Origin: Candidatus Binatia bacterium
Lineage (GTDB): Bacteria > Desulfobacterota > Binatia > HRBIN30
Direction: 5' to 3'
Assembly (NCBI GenBank): GCA_026004215.1
Contig: BPIR01000001.1
Location: 248,001-312,000 of the forward strand
DNA: 64,000 bases
Positions 34,250 through 43,596 of the stretch are shown here, in pieces. The position numbers and the translations under genes were made by a program. The stretch's first letter is position 1. Each line of letters opens with the position of its first letter. Under the pieces are notes generated by a model. It was not told the DNA's origin, did not search any database, and saw only the letters and a list, made by a program, of their open reading frames with translations.

Positions 34250-36835
34250 TTACCGAGGCAAAACTAGGGAAAACGACCGCAACTGGTGCGCTCGCAAGGT
34301 ACAGCGGAGCGCATCGCCGGACCATTGAAAAGTTTCCTTCGTGAGCTTGCCGTCCAAGCGAACGCTACGAACTTTGACTACGGGAAAGCCGATCCGAACG
34401 CAGGCCTCGATTTCGCGACTCCATGGGTTCGACAACCGTAGCCAGAGCGCACGGCCTCGCGGAGCCGGAAGAAGGGCGCTCAGGAGCACATCTCGTGGTT
34501 CGATCGCCAGAAGCGAATGCCCGGGTGATAGGATGGGGTCGTTGCCCCCAGGTGTAGCCCACATGCCTGCGGCCAGATCTTCTGCCGAATGTGCGTCCAC
34601 ACCTTCGCTGAGAGCCAAGCGCGCGGATAGCGGCCCGAGACACTGCGCTCCCGGAGTGGGAATGGTTGGTCCGGCAAGCTCGGGTCGAGTCTTTAAACCC
34701 GGTAACGAAAGCCATCCGACCGCGCGCAGTAAAGTGATGGCAATGATGCCATCTGGGGTCACTTCAGCCTCCGGCAATCCCGGGGCAGTCACGGTGAGTC
34801 CGTTGGCACTGACAAATCCCTGATGGGGAAAGGTGCGCGGTGGAGGGTGCACCCAGGCGGGATGTTCCTCGACATGGGTGCTGCGGGTCACGATGTCCAA
34901 CGTCGTAGCCGCCGCGAACGTTGGCGCCGGGGCCCCTGTCGGGAATAGCAGGCGCAGGCGGTGATCTTGGGCTCGATTGTCCACCTGCGCAGTGACGGTG
35001 AGTCGTGGGACGCCCGGGGCCGCGCAGAGTTCGAGCGTCAAGGGCACAACGACCGTTTCCTCGCTGCGGGAATCTCGCGAGGGCGCGAGGCGCGCGGGTA
35101 ACCGCAGCGTGCGCGAGATCCGAAGTGTTTGGATGCCACTTGGGTGGATGGAGCGCGAAAAGTTTACATCCTCGACGACACCAGATCCGGGCACAGGGTC
35201 GAAATCGTACGTGTCGCCTCGATCGCCGGTGTCCTCCCAGTCGCCCAGGTTCGTGAATCGCCGTCCGCTGGAATAGAACTCCAAGTGAAACGTGCCCGTG
35301 TCCTGCGCTTGTACGCAGAAAAATTCGTTGCGGATCTCCCGCCCAGTGTCGCGCACCTCGGGAGGTACGTCGGAGCGACTTTGCAGACGCACGCGCACGC
35401 AGGCGAACGGGGGAACGTCACGCGCAACGAACTCGATTGCACGAGGTGGCTGGTCGAGTTGCAGGCGGATCCTGGCGGCTTCGGGCTCTGCGATGACGCG
35501 CGCAGGGACGCCGTCCAGAGTAAAGCCTTCAGAGCCGAGTTGTCCCACAATCCAAGGGTGTAACGCAAAGCTACGGTCTTCGCCCTGAAAACCGAACCAC
35601 GGATGTGGATCGAGTGGCAGACGCACGATGTCAGAACGAGGGTATGGCGACGGGTTGAAGACGTAGATCCACCATGGCTCCTCCCAAGGGGTTTCACGGC
35701 TACGCGGGAGGCCGGCGAGTCGTTCCAAAATGCGACGGGTACACTCTCGTGCCAGGTCCCTTGCTGTGTCGAATCGCGTCTCCATTTGTTCGTGGACGGC
35801 GTCAATGGAGCATCCACCGATGGAATCGTGCGCTTGATTTTTCAGCAATGCAGACCAAGCCAACCGCAAACTCGGGCGCTCGTCGTGACCGGTTAATGCC
35901 AGCGTCAAGGCGGACCACGGCTCAGCCCATCGGAGCAACACCGACTCGCATTCGTGATTGCGGAGCTTCAGGTGCATGCGGCTGGACCACACGCCGGGGA
36001 GAAGATTGGCAACTCGCGCTCCCCGCAACTCCCCTTGATAATAATCCTTTGGCGGTTCCAGGGCCGCCGCGAAATCATCCAAGGTCCCCCGGATCACTTC
36101 TGTGCCGCTCAACTCTGCCAAGCGCCTCGCGATCGCCCTCGTATGTGCTTGAGGGAAAGCGTGGTCGATCCCGTGTAGCAGCAACACTGGGTTCTTTTCG
36201 GAGCGGTTGGCGAGTCGGTGAACGACCGTCACCAAGTACCGGGCGGCTGCGTCCGGATCCGGCGGCAAGCCAGCGGCGTTAAAGTATCCCTCGGCCAGGT
36301 GATGGGCCGGGAGGGCAGTTCCGTCTGGTCCCACCCACAGGAATGTTGCCGGCAGGGAGTCAATTTCGTCGCCGTTGCCACGCCAATACAGGAACAACCG
36401 CAGGCCGAAGCCAGCAAACAGTTGGGGAAACTGCGCTGGATGACCGAACGAGTCGGGCGTGTAGGCAACGGCAGAGCATTTTCCGCAGCGATTTGCAGTC
36501 TCCCTCCCCAAAAGGAGGTTACGGATGTGGGTCTCGCCAGCCGGCAAAAATGAATCGGGTTGCACGTACCATGGGCCAATGGCAAGGCGCCCCTGCCGGG
36601 AGAACCGAGCCAGCGCCGTGCGCTGATGCGGCCGAATGGCGAGGTAGTCTTCGGCGATGATGGATTGACCGTCCAATACGAAGCTATATCCGGCATCTGC
36701 ACGCAGGAGATCGAGCACTTCATCCACTACGTCCACAAGGCGGGCGCGAAACTGCTGGAAAGTCCGGTACCATTCGCGGTCCCAGTGGGTGTGGCTTACT
36801 AGAAAACATCTCGGATGTTGGATCTCCCCGTTCAT
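34250..36835 (-). CDS. Glycoside hydrolase family 38 alpha-mannosidase
   Basis: A cytoplasmic-looking protein of about 861 aa with no signal peptide. The N-terminal zinc motif is SHTHWDREWY (H17 and D19), the nucleophile lies in YTPDSFGHPAQFPQLF and the later zinc His in LKNQAHDSIGGCS. This pattern fits the MngB-type bacterial GH38 enzymes that release mannose from glycosides or glycerate/phospho-mannosides. The ATG at 36835 is used; an upstream in-frame start at 36922 would overlap the M16 gene. It is last in a tightly packed run with M16 and pyrE. Confidence 0.92.
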   Translation of the reverse strand: MNGEIQHPRCFLVSHTHWDREWYRTFQQFRARLVDVVDEVLDLLRADAGYSFVLDGQSIIAEDYLAIRPHQRTALARFSRQGRLAIGPWYVQPDSFLPAGETHIRNLLLGRETANRCGKCSAVAYTPDSFGHPAQFPQLFAGFGLRLFLYWRGNGDEIDSLPATFLWVGPDGTALPAHHLAEGYFNAAGLPPDPDAAARYLVTVVHRLANRSEKNPVLLLHGIDHAFPQAHTRAIARRLAELSGTEVIRGTLDDFAAALEPPKDYYQGELRGARVANLLPGVWSSRMHLKLRNHECESVLLRWAEPWSALTLALTGHDERPSLRLAWSALLKNQAHDSIGGCSIDAVHEQMETRFDTARDLARECTRRILERLAGLPRSRETPWEEPWWIYVFNPSPYPRSDIVRLPLDPHPWFGFQGEDRSFALHPWIVGQLGSEGFTLDGVPARVIAEPEAARIRLQLDQPPRAIEFVARDVPPFACVRVRLQSRSDVPPEVRDTGREIRNEFFCVQAQDTGTFHLEFYSSGRRFTNLGDWEDTGDRGDTYDFDPVPGSGVVEDVNFSRSIHPSGIQTLRISRTLRLPARLAPSRDSRSEETVVVPLTLELCAAPGVPRLTVTAQVDNRAQDHRLRLLFPTGAPAPTFAAATTLDIVTRSTHVEEHPAWVHPPPRTFPHQGFVSANGLTVTAPGLPEAEVTPDGIIAITLLRAVGWLSLPGLKTRPELAGPTIPTPGAQCLGPLSARLALSEGVDAHSAEDLAAGMWATPGGNDPILSPGHSLLAIEPRDVLLSALLPAPRGRALWLRLSNPWSREIEACVRIGFPVVKVRSVRLDGKLTKETFQWSGDALRCTLRAHQLRSFSLVLPR

Positions 36836-36873
36836 TTTGGGGCACTCACCTCGTGGTCGCCTGGCTTCATGGC

Positions 36874-38118
36874 TCAGCTCAAAAGGGCCACGAGCTTTCG
36901 CCCGCGCCAAACCCGCTGCCACGCCGCACCGATCTCATCCACGGTGAAATCTCGAGTGAGAGCTTCAATTTCCTCGGGTAGCGGGAAACCGAGCAGGGTG
37001 TCTTCGGCCAAACTCACCGCCCGATCGAAAAGGCTATCTTGGAGAAGGGCGTATCCGAAGTGCAATTTCTTGCGAGCACGCTCAAACTCATCTGCAGAGA
37101 AGCCATCGTTGGCGGCCGCCTCGCACACAGCTTCAATCGTGTCTCGCAGGCGACTGACATCGCTTGGGTGGCAGCTAGCTGCGACCGTGAAGACCGCCCA
37201 ATCGGGTCCCCAAAAGGAACTGGCGTCCACCGCATAGCCGAGTCCACGACGTCCGCGAACCTCTTGAAACAGGCGTGTATCTGGCGCATCGCCCAAAACC
37301 TCGAGTGCCACCGCTGCTGCGAGGAAGTCTCGGGGGTGCGGTGGAGCCTCCAGAAAGAAAATGACATAGCCCACCGTACCGGACTGCCGGCGGTGCAACA
37401 CCCCGGTGCGTCCTGGGGTGATACGCGGAGGTTTTATGGGAGGTCGCGGAGGGGCGGTGAAGATTCGCTCCGCTGTCTGCAACACCTGTTGAGGGTCAAC
37501 TCCGCCGACTACGGCGAGACAAGTTGCCCTGTGGACAAAGTGTCTCTCGATAAACGTTTGGAGGTGCGTGCTGCGCATCTTGCGGACGGAAGTCAATGTC
37601 CCAGTTAAGGGGTGGGCCAGCGCGCCACCGACAAACTGGCAGAAAGCGGCCTCGTGAAGGGTATGAACGGGGTCGCTTGCGTAACTCCGAATCTCGTCCA
37701 TGATGACGTGCCGCTCGACTTTCCAGCGATGGTCTTCGACACAGGTGTGGTAGTACTGTTCCGCCAGCAGCCAGAGAGCACGTTCGACTTCCTGGTTAAA
37801 ACACTCGAAGGTCAATGTGATGGTCTCATGGCGCGTCACTGCGTTGTGTTGGCCTCCGAGTTGTGCCGCTAGCTCCGTGAGGGAACGTTGGTCGAGTTGC
37901 TTTGTCCCCTGGAAGAGCATGTGTTCGGCTGCGTGGGCTAAACCCGGGTGGGCGCCATCGAAGCGGGCGCCGGCCCGTACGCTAAGCGCAATGGCCGTGA
38001 GCGGACCGGGGTGATATTCCGCGAGCAGGTTGAGTTCGCGGTGTGAGTTACGCAGAAGTGTGCGGGAGTTTTTGGGGCTTGTCGGGGACGATACGGCTGG
38101 CAGGCGGGATGCCTTCAT
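36874..38118 (-). CDS. M16 family zinc metallopeptidase
   Basis: A 414-aa inverzincin. The HxxEH motif is HAAEH (H62, E65, H66), followed about 75 residues later by the VERHVIMDEI helix that gives the third zinc ligand. The C-terminal half is the usual M16 partner domain with RGRRGLGYAVDAS, here complete within one chain. There is no signal peptide, so it is probably cytoplasmic. The ATG at 38118 overlaps the pyrE stop by 4 nt (ATGA), which supports this start over the ATG at 38139. Confidence 0.92.
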   Translation of the reverse strand: MKASRLPAVSSPTSPKNSRTLLRNSHRELNLLAEYHPGPLTAIALSVRAGARFDGAHPGLAHAAEHMLFQGTKQLDQRSLTELAAQLGGQHNAVTRHETITLTFECFNQEVERALWLLAEQYYHTCVEDHRWKVERHVIMDEIRSYASDPVHTLHEAAFCQFVGGALAHPLTGTLTSVRKMRSTHLQTFIERHFVHRATCLAVVGGVDPQQVLQTAERIFTAPPRPPIKPPRITPGRTGVLHRRQSGTVGYVIFFLEAPPHPRDFLAAAVALEVLGDAPDTRLFQEVRGRRGLGYAVDASSFWGPDWAVFTVAASCHPSDVSRLRDTIEAVCEAAANDGFSADEFERARKKLHFGYALLQDSLFDRAVSLAEDTLLGFPLPEEIEALTRDFTVDEIGAAWQRVWRGRKLVALLS

Positions 38119-38717
38119 GGCCTCTCGATGAAGCGGCATGCACGTTCGTAGTCCAGAGCTGTGACGAGATCCATGGTACGCAGTTCGTCGAGTAACTGTC
38201 GGATGGTGATGAGATGGTGAACGGAGATCCCCTCATGTTGCAGCACGCTGGCGCCGCGTTCCTGCCGATCCACCACAACGAGCACATTGCGCACAATCAG
38301 CCCAGCCTGGCGTAACGGCATGAGAGCCTCTAGCTTGGCCGTTCCACTCGTGAGGACATCGTCTACCACCAGTGCGCACTGACCGGGGCTGAAGCGCCCT
38401 TCCACGAGGCGCTCGGTTCCGTACGCCTTAGGTTCCTTTCTCGGGTACACCAGTGGGCGGTCTGCAGCCAGGGCCATGGCGACGCCGAGGGGAATGCCAG
38501 CGTAGGGGATCGCAGCGATGCAATCGTAGTTCAGGGCCTGAGCGGCGTCTGCCAGCCACTCCCCTACTTTGCGGAGGCTTCGGGGAAACCCAATGATTCC
38601 CCGAAGGTCTACGTAAAACGGGGACTCGCGGCCGTCCTTGAGGCGAAAGTTTCCAAACCGTACGGCCCCGATCTCGGCGAGAACCGCTGCTACGTCACGA
38701 CGGCTGGGCGGACTCAT
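38115..38717 (-). CDS. pyrE: Orotate phosphoribosyltransferase
   Basis: A 200-aa enzyme of pyrimidine synthesis that makes OMP from orotate and PRPP. The PRPP-binding loop VVDDVLTSGTAK is at 117-128 and the segment YVDLRGIIGFPRSLRK is typical of PyrE. The ATG at 38717 overlaps the stop of the upstream TolB-like gene by 4 nt, which fixes the start; the longer frame to 38822 is not used. Being embedded between an exoprotein gene and a peptidase gene is unusual, since pyr genes are often elsewhere. Confidence 0.94.
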   Translation of the reverse strand: MSPPSRRDVAAVLAEIGAVRFGNFRLKDGRESPFYVDLRGIIGFPRSLRKVGEWLADAAQALNYDCIAAIPYAGIPLGVAMALAADRPLVYPRKEPKAYGTERLVEGRFSPGQCALVVDDVLTSGTAKLEALMPLRQAGLIVRNVLVVVDRQERGASVLQHEGISVHHLITIRQLLDELRTMDLVTALDYERACRFIERP

Positions 38718-40471
38718 TGGCTGCGAAAACGCCTGCGCCAGGCAAGCCACAGCAATGGCAGCAAACTCCATAGAGACAGTGGGTCGCTGATCGTTCGACC
38801 GCTCACGGGATCGACTCGGCACCCGCAGCCATCGCCGCCGTTGCCGCCAGACTGTGAGGTCGGACTCGCGGAAGGGGTGGTAGGAGTTTGGGTGCCGCCC
38901 CCGGGCGGGACGGTGATCGTCGTCGTTGTTGGCGTGAGCGGCTGCGGTGTCAGTGTGGCCGTAGATAAAGGCGTCGGCGTCGCATCCACTACAGGGGTAG
39001 GGGTCGGCTCGGGAAACGTCGGAGACGCGCTGGGGCTCTCAGTCGGAGTTGCCGTGGAGGTCGGTGTCAGGGTGGGAGTTTCCGGAGTCTCCTCGGGAGT
39101 CAATGTCGGCGTCGCCTCAACTGGAGGTTTTCCGAACATGGGGTTTGCCACGAGATATGCATCCACGCGAGCGTCCGTATCATCTGGCGTCAGACGCGCA
39201 CGCGAAAGGAAGACGACGCGACTGCCATCCGCTGAGATGCTCGGCGCGTAGCTGTCACCGTCGGCCACTCCCCCATTCGCCGGCTGGCTGACAAGCCGAA
39301 CTTCCCCGTCGCTCAAGTCCACTACAAACACATCCTCTCCCCGCCAGGAATCCTGCTCCACAAGATTGGACGCAGCGGATTGAAATACCAGGAATCGCCC
39401 TGCGCGATCCAAGCTCGGGCTCAGCGCGGGAGCGTTGGCAATTTCGCCCGATGCATTCCGGCTCACCAGGCGAGTCGTAGAGGTCAACCGGTCACGAAGA
39501 AAAACCTGCGATTGCCGGCCAGTGTCCCCGTCGAGGTTCGTGGCGCGAGACGTAAATGCTACGAAACGGCCATCCCCGCTAATTGCCAGCGTGGCCAGCT
39601 CGACTTGGCTGGGACCGTTCGCTTCCGTTCCGTCAGAGGATACGCTGACACGCTCGATCGTATTGGTGCAGCGATCGCGCACGAAAACGTCTCTCGATTG
39701 ATTGCGGTCGCGTTGCACGAGGTTGTTCGCGTCCGAGAAGAAAGCCACAAAACAGCCGTCGCTGCTGATTGCCGGACCGGCGCTCGGCCCATTAGCCGTA
39801 CGAAATTCGGTTGCGCCCAAGTCCGTTAGGGTCACGGCTTCCATCCGTCCCGACTTCCGGTCCAGCACGAACACATCGCTCGCCTCGTTGCGGTCGTTGG
39901 CAACGAGATCATCGGCTTGCGAGGCAAACGCAATCCAACGAGTTTCGGGTGTGGCCGACGGGGGAAGGTCGGGGATTGTACCGCCTCCTAAGCCGTCGTC
40001 AGTGAGGGTCAGGATCGTCGTCCGCCGCGAGGTGCGGTCGAAGAGGAAAAGATCGGGGGTCCGGTTGAAGTCGCCCGTCACCAAATTATTCGCTGCCGAG
40101 CCGAAGACGACCAACAAGCCATCGTCACTCAAGACACCAGGGAAACTCCCATCATTGGGGTCTCGCCCCAGGAACGATACGCTCGCGCGCTCTATGAACC
40201 GGCCCGTTATGTCCACCACGTAAACGTCGCTTTTGCCGTTGCGGTCGTTTTCCCCAAGGTTACTGGCTTGCGTCAACAGTAGCACGACATTGCCATCGGC
40301 ATTCGTTCGAGCAAAGAGAACGTCGGCGTCCAAAGCGCCTCCACCGGGCGGGGCACTGACCCGAATCGGTTCCAATCCCTGTTGAGCCTGCAACACCGCG
40401 GCACCCAGGCAACTCACCAACAGGAGTAGCACCACGGTTTGCTGTGCCCTCCCCAACCAAGTTTGCTCCAT
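38714..40471 (-). CDS. Secreted TolB-like beta-propeller protein with C-terminal sorting tail
   Basis: About 585 aa. An N-terminal signal peptide (VVLLLLVSCLGAAVLQAQQ) is followed by about six repeats of the type SDDGLLVVFGSAANNLV...DLFLFDR typical of TolB/WD40-like propellers. Then comes a Thr/Pro-rich linker and the tail GGDGCGC...LWSLLPLLWLAWRRR, which has the Cys/hydrophobic/Arg form of MYXO-CTERM or GlyGly-CTERM signals. The start is chosen at ATG 40471, since GGAGGG sits 6 nt before it; the ATG at 40477 is too near the ribosome site. Function beyond a surface protein is not recognised. Confidence 0.8.
   Translation of the reverse strand: MEQTWLGRAQQTVVLLLLVSCLGAAVLQAQQGLEPIRVSAPPGGGALDADVLFARTNADGNVVLLLTQASNLGENDRNGKSDVYVVDITGRFIERASVSFLGRDPNDGSFPGVLSDDGLLVVFGSAANNLVTGDFNRTPDLFLFDRTSRRTTILTLTDDGLGGGTIPDLPPSATPETRWIAFASQADDLVANDRNEASDVFVLDRKSGRMEAVTLTDLGATEFRTANGPSAGPAISSDGCFVAFFSDANNLVQRDRNQSRDVFVRDRCTNTIERVSVSSDGTEANGPSQVELATLAISGDGRFVAFTSRATNLDGDTGRQSQVFLRDRLTSTTRLVSRNASGEIANAPALSPSLDRAGRFLVFQSAASNLVEQDSWRGEDVFVVDLSDGEVRLVSQPANGGVADGDSYAPSISADGSRVVFLSRARLTPDDTDARVDAYLVANPMFGKPPVEATPTLTPEETPETPTLTPTSTATPTESPSASPTFPEPTPTPVVDATPTPLSTATLTPQPLTPTTTTITVPPGGGTQTPTTPSASPTSQSGGNGGDGCGCRVDPVSGRTISDPLSLWSLLPLLWLAWRRRFRSQ
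38850..39117 (-). repeat. Thr/Pro low-complexity coding segment
   Basis: This part of the TolB-like gene encodes a linker dominated by TPT, TPE, SPS and similar units. It probably forms an extended stalk between the propeller and the membrane-sorting tail. Polymorphism in repeat number would be expected. Confidence 0.7.
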
Positions 40472-40562
40472 CCGCATCCCTCCGAGGCCACAGCGCGCAT
40501 AGCATAGCACTAGACCGCGGAACAACGTGGCAAGCTCACTTGCAACCGCTACAAGGAAATAA

Positions 40563-41549
40563 ATGTTGGATCCGGGCAAATTTCGGTATGACTCGGCTAA
40601 CTCGGGTGGAATGATCGGCGGGTCCGTGGCCCTTGCCGTGGAATCGTTGACTCACCGCTATGGGGATCGCGTTGCGCTGCAGAACGTTTCCCTGCAGGTT
40701 CGAAAGGGCGAAATCTTTGCCCTCTTGGGGCCAAACGGCGGCGGCAAAACCACTTTGTTTCGGATCCTTTCCACGCTCATGGCACCGTCGCAGGGCAGTG
40801 TAAGGGTTTTCGATGTGCCCCTCACTGACCCATGGAAGCTGCGCGCGCATCTCGGGGTGGTGTTCCAGCAGCCCAGTCTGGATGGCAAGTTGACAGTATG
40901 GGAGAACATGTTGAGTCATGCCCATCTCTACGGCCTGCGGGGCGAATCGGTGCGGGCGAGAGCGCTGGAATTATTGGCGCGGTTAGGTCTGGAGGAGCGT
41001 CGCCACGAGTTAGCGGAACGTCTCTCCGGCGGGTTACAGCGGCGAGTGGAATTGGCCAAGTGCCTGTTGCACCGCCCGCCCCTATTGTTGCTCGACGAGC
41101 CGAGTAGTGGGCTCGACCCAGGAGCGCGCCGCGAGTTCTTTTCGCTGCTTTGCGACATTCGCGACGCGGATCAAATGACGGTGGTGTTCACGACGCACTT
41201 TATCGAGGAGGCAGAACGTTCCGACCGGGTGGCCATTCTACACCGGGGGAAGCTCGTGGCGCTAGGAACCCCGGGGGCACTGAAAGCCGCATTGGGTGGG
41301 GAGATACTGGTCATCCAAGGTGCGGATCCGGTACGGATTGCCGAGGAGCTGCGAGGCGTGTTTCGTTTGGAACCTCAGATCGTGGACGGAACAGTTCGTC
41401 TGGAGTGTACGCGCGCGCATGAATGGGTGGCGAGGTTGGTGGAGCATTTCCGCGAAGCGATCTCGCTCATTTCGTATGGTCGCCCCACACTGGAGGACGT
41501 CTTTGTTCATCACACTGGACAAAGGTTTTGGGTGGGGGAAACCGCATGA
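40563..41549 (+). CDS. ABC-2 transporter ATP-binding protein
   Basis: A 328-aa ATPase with Walker A GPNGGGKTT at 56-64, signature LSGGLQRRVELAK, Walker B LLLLDEPSSGLD and the switch His in FTTHF. The C-terminal extension after residue 230 is typical of DrrA/NodI-like drug or lipid exporters. AAGGA is 5 nt before the ATG at 40563; an internal ATG at 40611 is also possible. The stop overlaps the permease start by 4 nt (ATGA). Confidence 0.93.
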   Translation: MLDPGKFRYDSANSGGMIGGSVALAVESLTHRYGDRVALQNVSLQVRKGEIFALLGPNGGGKTTLFRILSTLMAPSQGSVRVFDVPLTDPWKLRAHLGVVFQQPSLDGKLTVWENMLSHAHLYGLRGESVRARALELLARLGLEERRHELAERLSGGLQRRVELAKCLLHRPPLLLLDEPSSGLDPGARREFFSLLCDIRDADQMTVVFTTHFIEEAERSDRVAILHRGKLVALGTPGALKAALGGEILVIQGADPVRIAEELRGVFRLEPQIVDGTVRLECTRAHEWVARLVEHFREAISLISYGRPTLEDVFVHHTGQRFWVGETA

Positions 41550-42343
41550 GCGCTGGTGCAGCGGTGAGGTTGTGGTTACTGCCCGTCTGGGGTCTTTGGT
41601 GGCGGGAGATGGTCCGTTTTGTCCGGCAGCGCAGCCGTGTCACGGGTGCTCTCTTGCAGCCGCTCGTATTCTGGCTTGTGCTGGGTGGCGGGTTGAACGC
41701 CTCGTTTCGGCCGGCTGGCGTTACCGGGGTGTCTTACGTCGCCTACTTTTTCCCGGGAACGATCGTCTTGGTACTCTTGTTTACGGCAGTTTTTGCAACG
41801 ATTGCGACGGTCGAGGATCGCAAATCGGGCTTTTTGCAGGGGGTGCTTGTCGCCCCAGTTCCGCGTCCGGCGATTGTGTTGGGGCAGCTTCTGGGGTCTA
41901 CGACGTTGGCGACGATCCAGGGCACCTTGATGCTGTGTGCGGCCCCTTTGGTGGGAATCCGTTTCGGACCTGGGGCTGCGGCATTGGCGGTGCTCTTGAT
42001 GGCCCTCATGGGGCTTGCGCTCAGCGGGTTAGGGTTGAGCATTGCCTGGCGGATGGATTCCACGCAGGGCTTCCACGCTGTGATGAACTTGTTGCTGCTT
42101 CCGATGTGGTTTCTATCCGGTGCTGTGTTCCCCATGACAGGCGCTCCCTTTGCAATTCAGTGGCTCATGACTCTGAACCCATTGATGTACGGTGTGGCCG
42201 CGTTGCGGCGGAGCCTTTATTGGGCGCAAACGGGGGCACTCGAAGATTTGCCCTCATTGGGAGTTGGCGTCGGGATCACGATCCTTTTCGCCGTGCTCGC
42301 CTTTGTATTGGCGACGCGAAGCGCGCGCCGTCACCTCTGGTAG
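41546..42343 (+). CDS. ABC-2 type transporter permease
   Basis: A 265-aa integral membrane protein with about six hydrophobic helices and the ABC-2 segment WFLSGAVFPMTGAP near the fifth helix. The ATG at 41546 overlaps the ATPase stop. With the ATPase it forms an exporter of the DrrAB/NodIJ type. The cargo is unknown; drugs, glycolipids and polysaccharide precursors are all possible. Confidence 0.92.
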   Translation: MSAGAAVRLWLLPVWGLWWREMVRFVRQRSRVTGALLQPLVFWLVLGGGLNASFRPAGVTGVSYVAYFFPGTIVLVLLFTAVFATIATVEDRKSGFLQGVLVAPVPRPAIVLGQLLGSTTLATIQGTLMLCAAPLVGIRFGPGAAALAVLLMALMGLALSGLGLSIAWRMDSTQGFHAVMNLLLLPMWFLSGAVFPMTGAPFAIQWLMTLNPLMYGVAALRRSLYWAQTGALEDLPSLGVGVGITILFAVLAFVLATRSARRHLW

Positions 42344-42375
42344 GAAATCGTTCTACCGGATGGGCTTGGGGCGTT

Positions 42376-43596
42376 TCAAAAGAACTCTGCGAACACGGAG
42401 TCTGCCAGCATGGTTCCTCGAGGTGTCAGGCGCCATCCGAGAGTCGTTTGCTCTAGTAGCCCTTTTGCGGCCAAGTCCGTTATGCACGGAAATTTTTCCT
42501 CTAAGCGAGTGCCAAACCGACCCTGAAACGCGCGGGCATCCACGCCTTCCACGCACCGCAACGCGAGAAAAACGAACTCGGCCGCAGCTTGTTGCTCGCT
42601 GATATCTTCTAGCATTTGGCGTGCGTGACCCCTGGACTGCACACTCTCCATGTATCGCGTGGGACTTTTTTCGTTTGCCCAACGCACGCCCCAGTGGTGC
42701 TTGCCACCCCGCGGCGAGTAGCCGTGAGCACCGGCGCCGACTCCAACGTACGGGCGGCTGCTCCAGTAACCGAGGTTGTGGCGGCAAATGAAGAGTGGTT
42801 TGGCGTAGTTCGAAATTTCGTAACGGTAATAGCCATGCGCACCCAGCACCTCTTCGGCAAGTTGGAACATGGCAATTTCGGTTTCGTCATCCACGGGAAC
42901 GAACCTCCCCTGGCGGCGCCAGGCATAAAAGGGGGTCCCTTCCTCATAGGTGAGGTTGTACGGGGAGATGTGCGTAGGGACCAGGGCACAGGCCCGCACG
43001 AGATCTCGGTGCCAGGAGTTCACTGTTTGACCAGGTAGGGCGTAAATCAGGTCCACGTTGACATTGTCGAAGCCCGCCGAGAATGCCGCTTCTACAGAGA
43101 CGACGGCGTCTTCCCCGCTATGGATTCGACCGAGAAGCTTCAGGTTGGATTCGTCGAATGACTGCACTCCGAAGCTGATGCGGTTAATGCCTGCCGCTCG
43201 GAATGCTTGCAGCTTGGTGAGGTCTACGGTTCCTGGGTTCGCCTCTATGGTGACTTCTGCCTGCGGCTCGATTGGCCAGAGTTTGGCAATCTCCGACAAA
43301 ATGGACCCCAAGGAATGGGCTGCGAACAAGGACGGCGTCCCACCGCCGAAAAAGATCGTGGCCACTCGCGCGCTTTGGAAAACAGGCCACTCGCGATAAT
43401 AGCGAAGCTCGCGTTTCAACGCCTCGACGTAGCGGTCCTCGGGCCAAGAGGCGGCCGCGACGCTGTTAAAATCGCAATATGGGCACTTGGCGACACAGTA
43501 GGGAATGTGGACGTATATGCCGACTGCGTCACTTTCGTAGCCTAGGCTTGCCTCGTTAGACAGAGCGTCGAGTTGTGCGGTGCCGTTCCGGTTCAC
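42376..43596 (-). CDS. hemW: HemW-like radical SAM heme chaperone
   Basis: A 406-aa radical SAM protein. The cluster motif HIPYCVAKCPYCDF gives C34, C38 and C41; GGGTPS is the SAM-binding motif; CRHNLGYW and YVGVGAGAHG are typical HemW segments. HemW binds and delivers heme; it is often misnamed coproporphyrinogen oxidase. The start is GTG 43596, whose GTGA overlaps the lexA stop by 4 nt. It is convergent with the ABC-2 permease. Confidence 0.9.
   Translation of the reverse strand: MNRNGTAQLDALSNEASLGYESDAVGIYVHIPYCVAKCPYCDFNSVAAASWPEDRYVEALKRELRYYREWPVFQSARVATIFFGGGTPSLFAAHSLGSILSEIAKLWPIEPQAEVTIEANPGTVDLTKLQAFRAAGINRISFGVQSFDESNLKLLGRIHSGEDAVVSVEAAFSAGFDNVNVDLIYALPGQTVNSWHRDLVRACALVPTHISPYNLTYEEGTPFYAWRRQGRFVPVDDETEIAMFQLAEEVLGAHGYYRYEISNYAKPLFICRHNLGYWSSRPYVGVGAGAHGYSPRGGKHHWGVRWANEKSPTRYMESVQSRGHARQMLEDISEQQAAAEFVFLALRCVEGVDARAFQGRFGTRLEEKFPCITDLAAKGLLEQTTLGWRLTPRGTMLADSVFAEFF

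Noticed and set aside
42340..42358. A small stem GGTAG...CTACC between the ABC-2 permease and hemW.
   Set aside because: Only 5 bp with a 9-nt loop and no T-run; too weak to call a terminator.
41296..42456. A 386-codon plus-strand open frame longer than the annotated permease.
   Set aside because: It reads the ABC-2 genes in the wrong frame; the frame starting at 41546 encodes a coherent membrane protein and overlaps the ATPase stop by ATGA.
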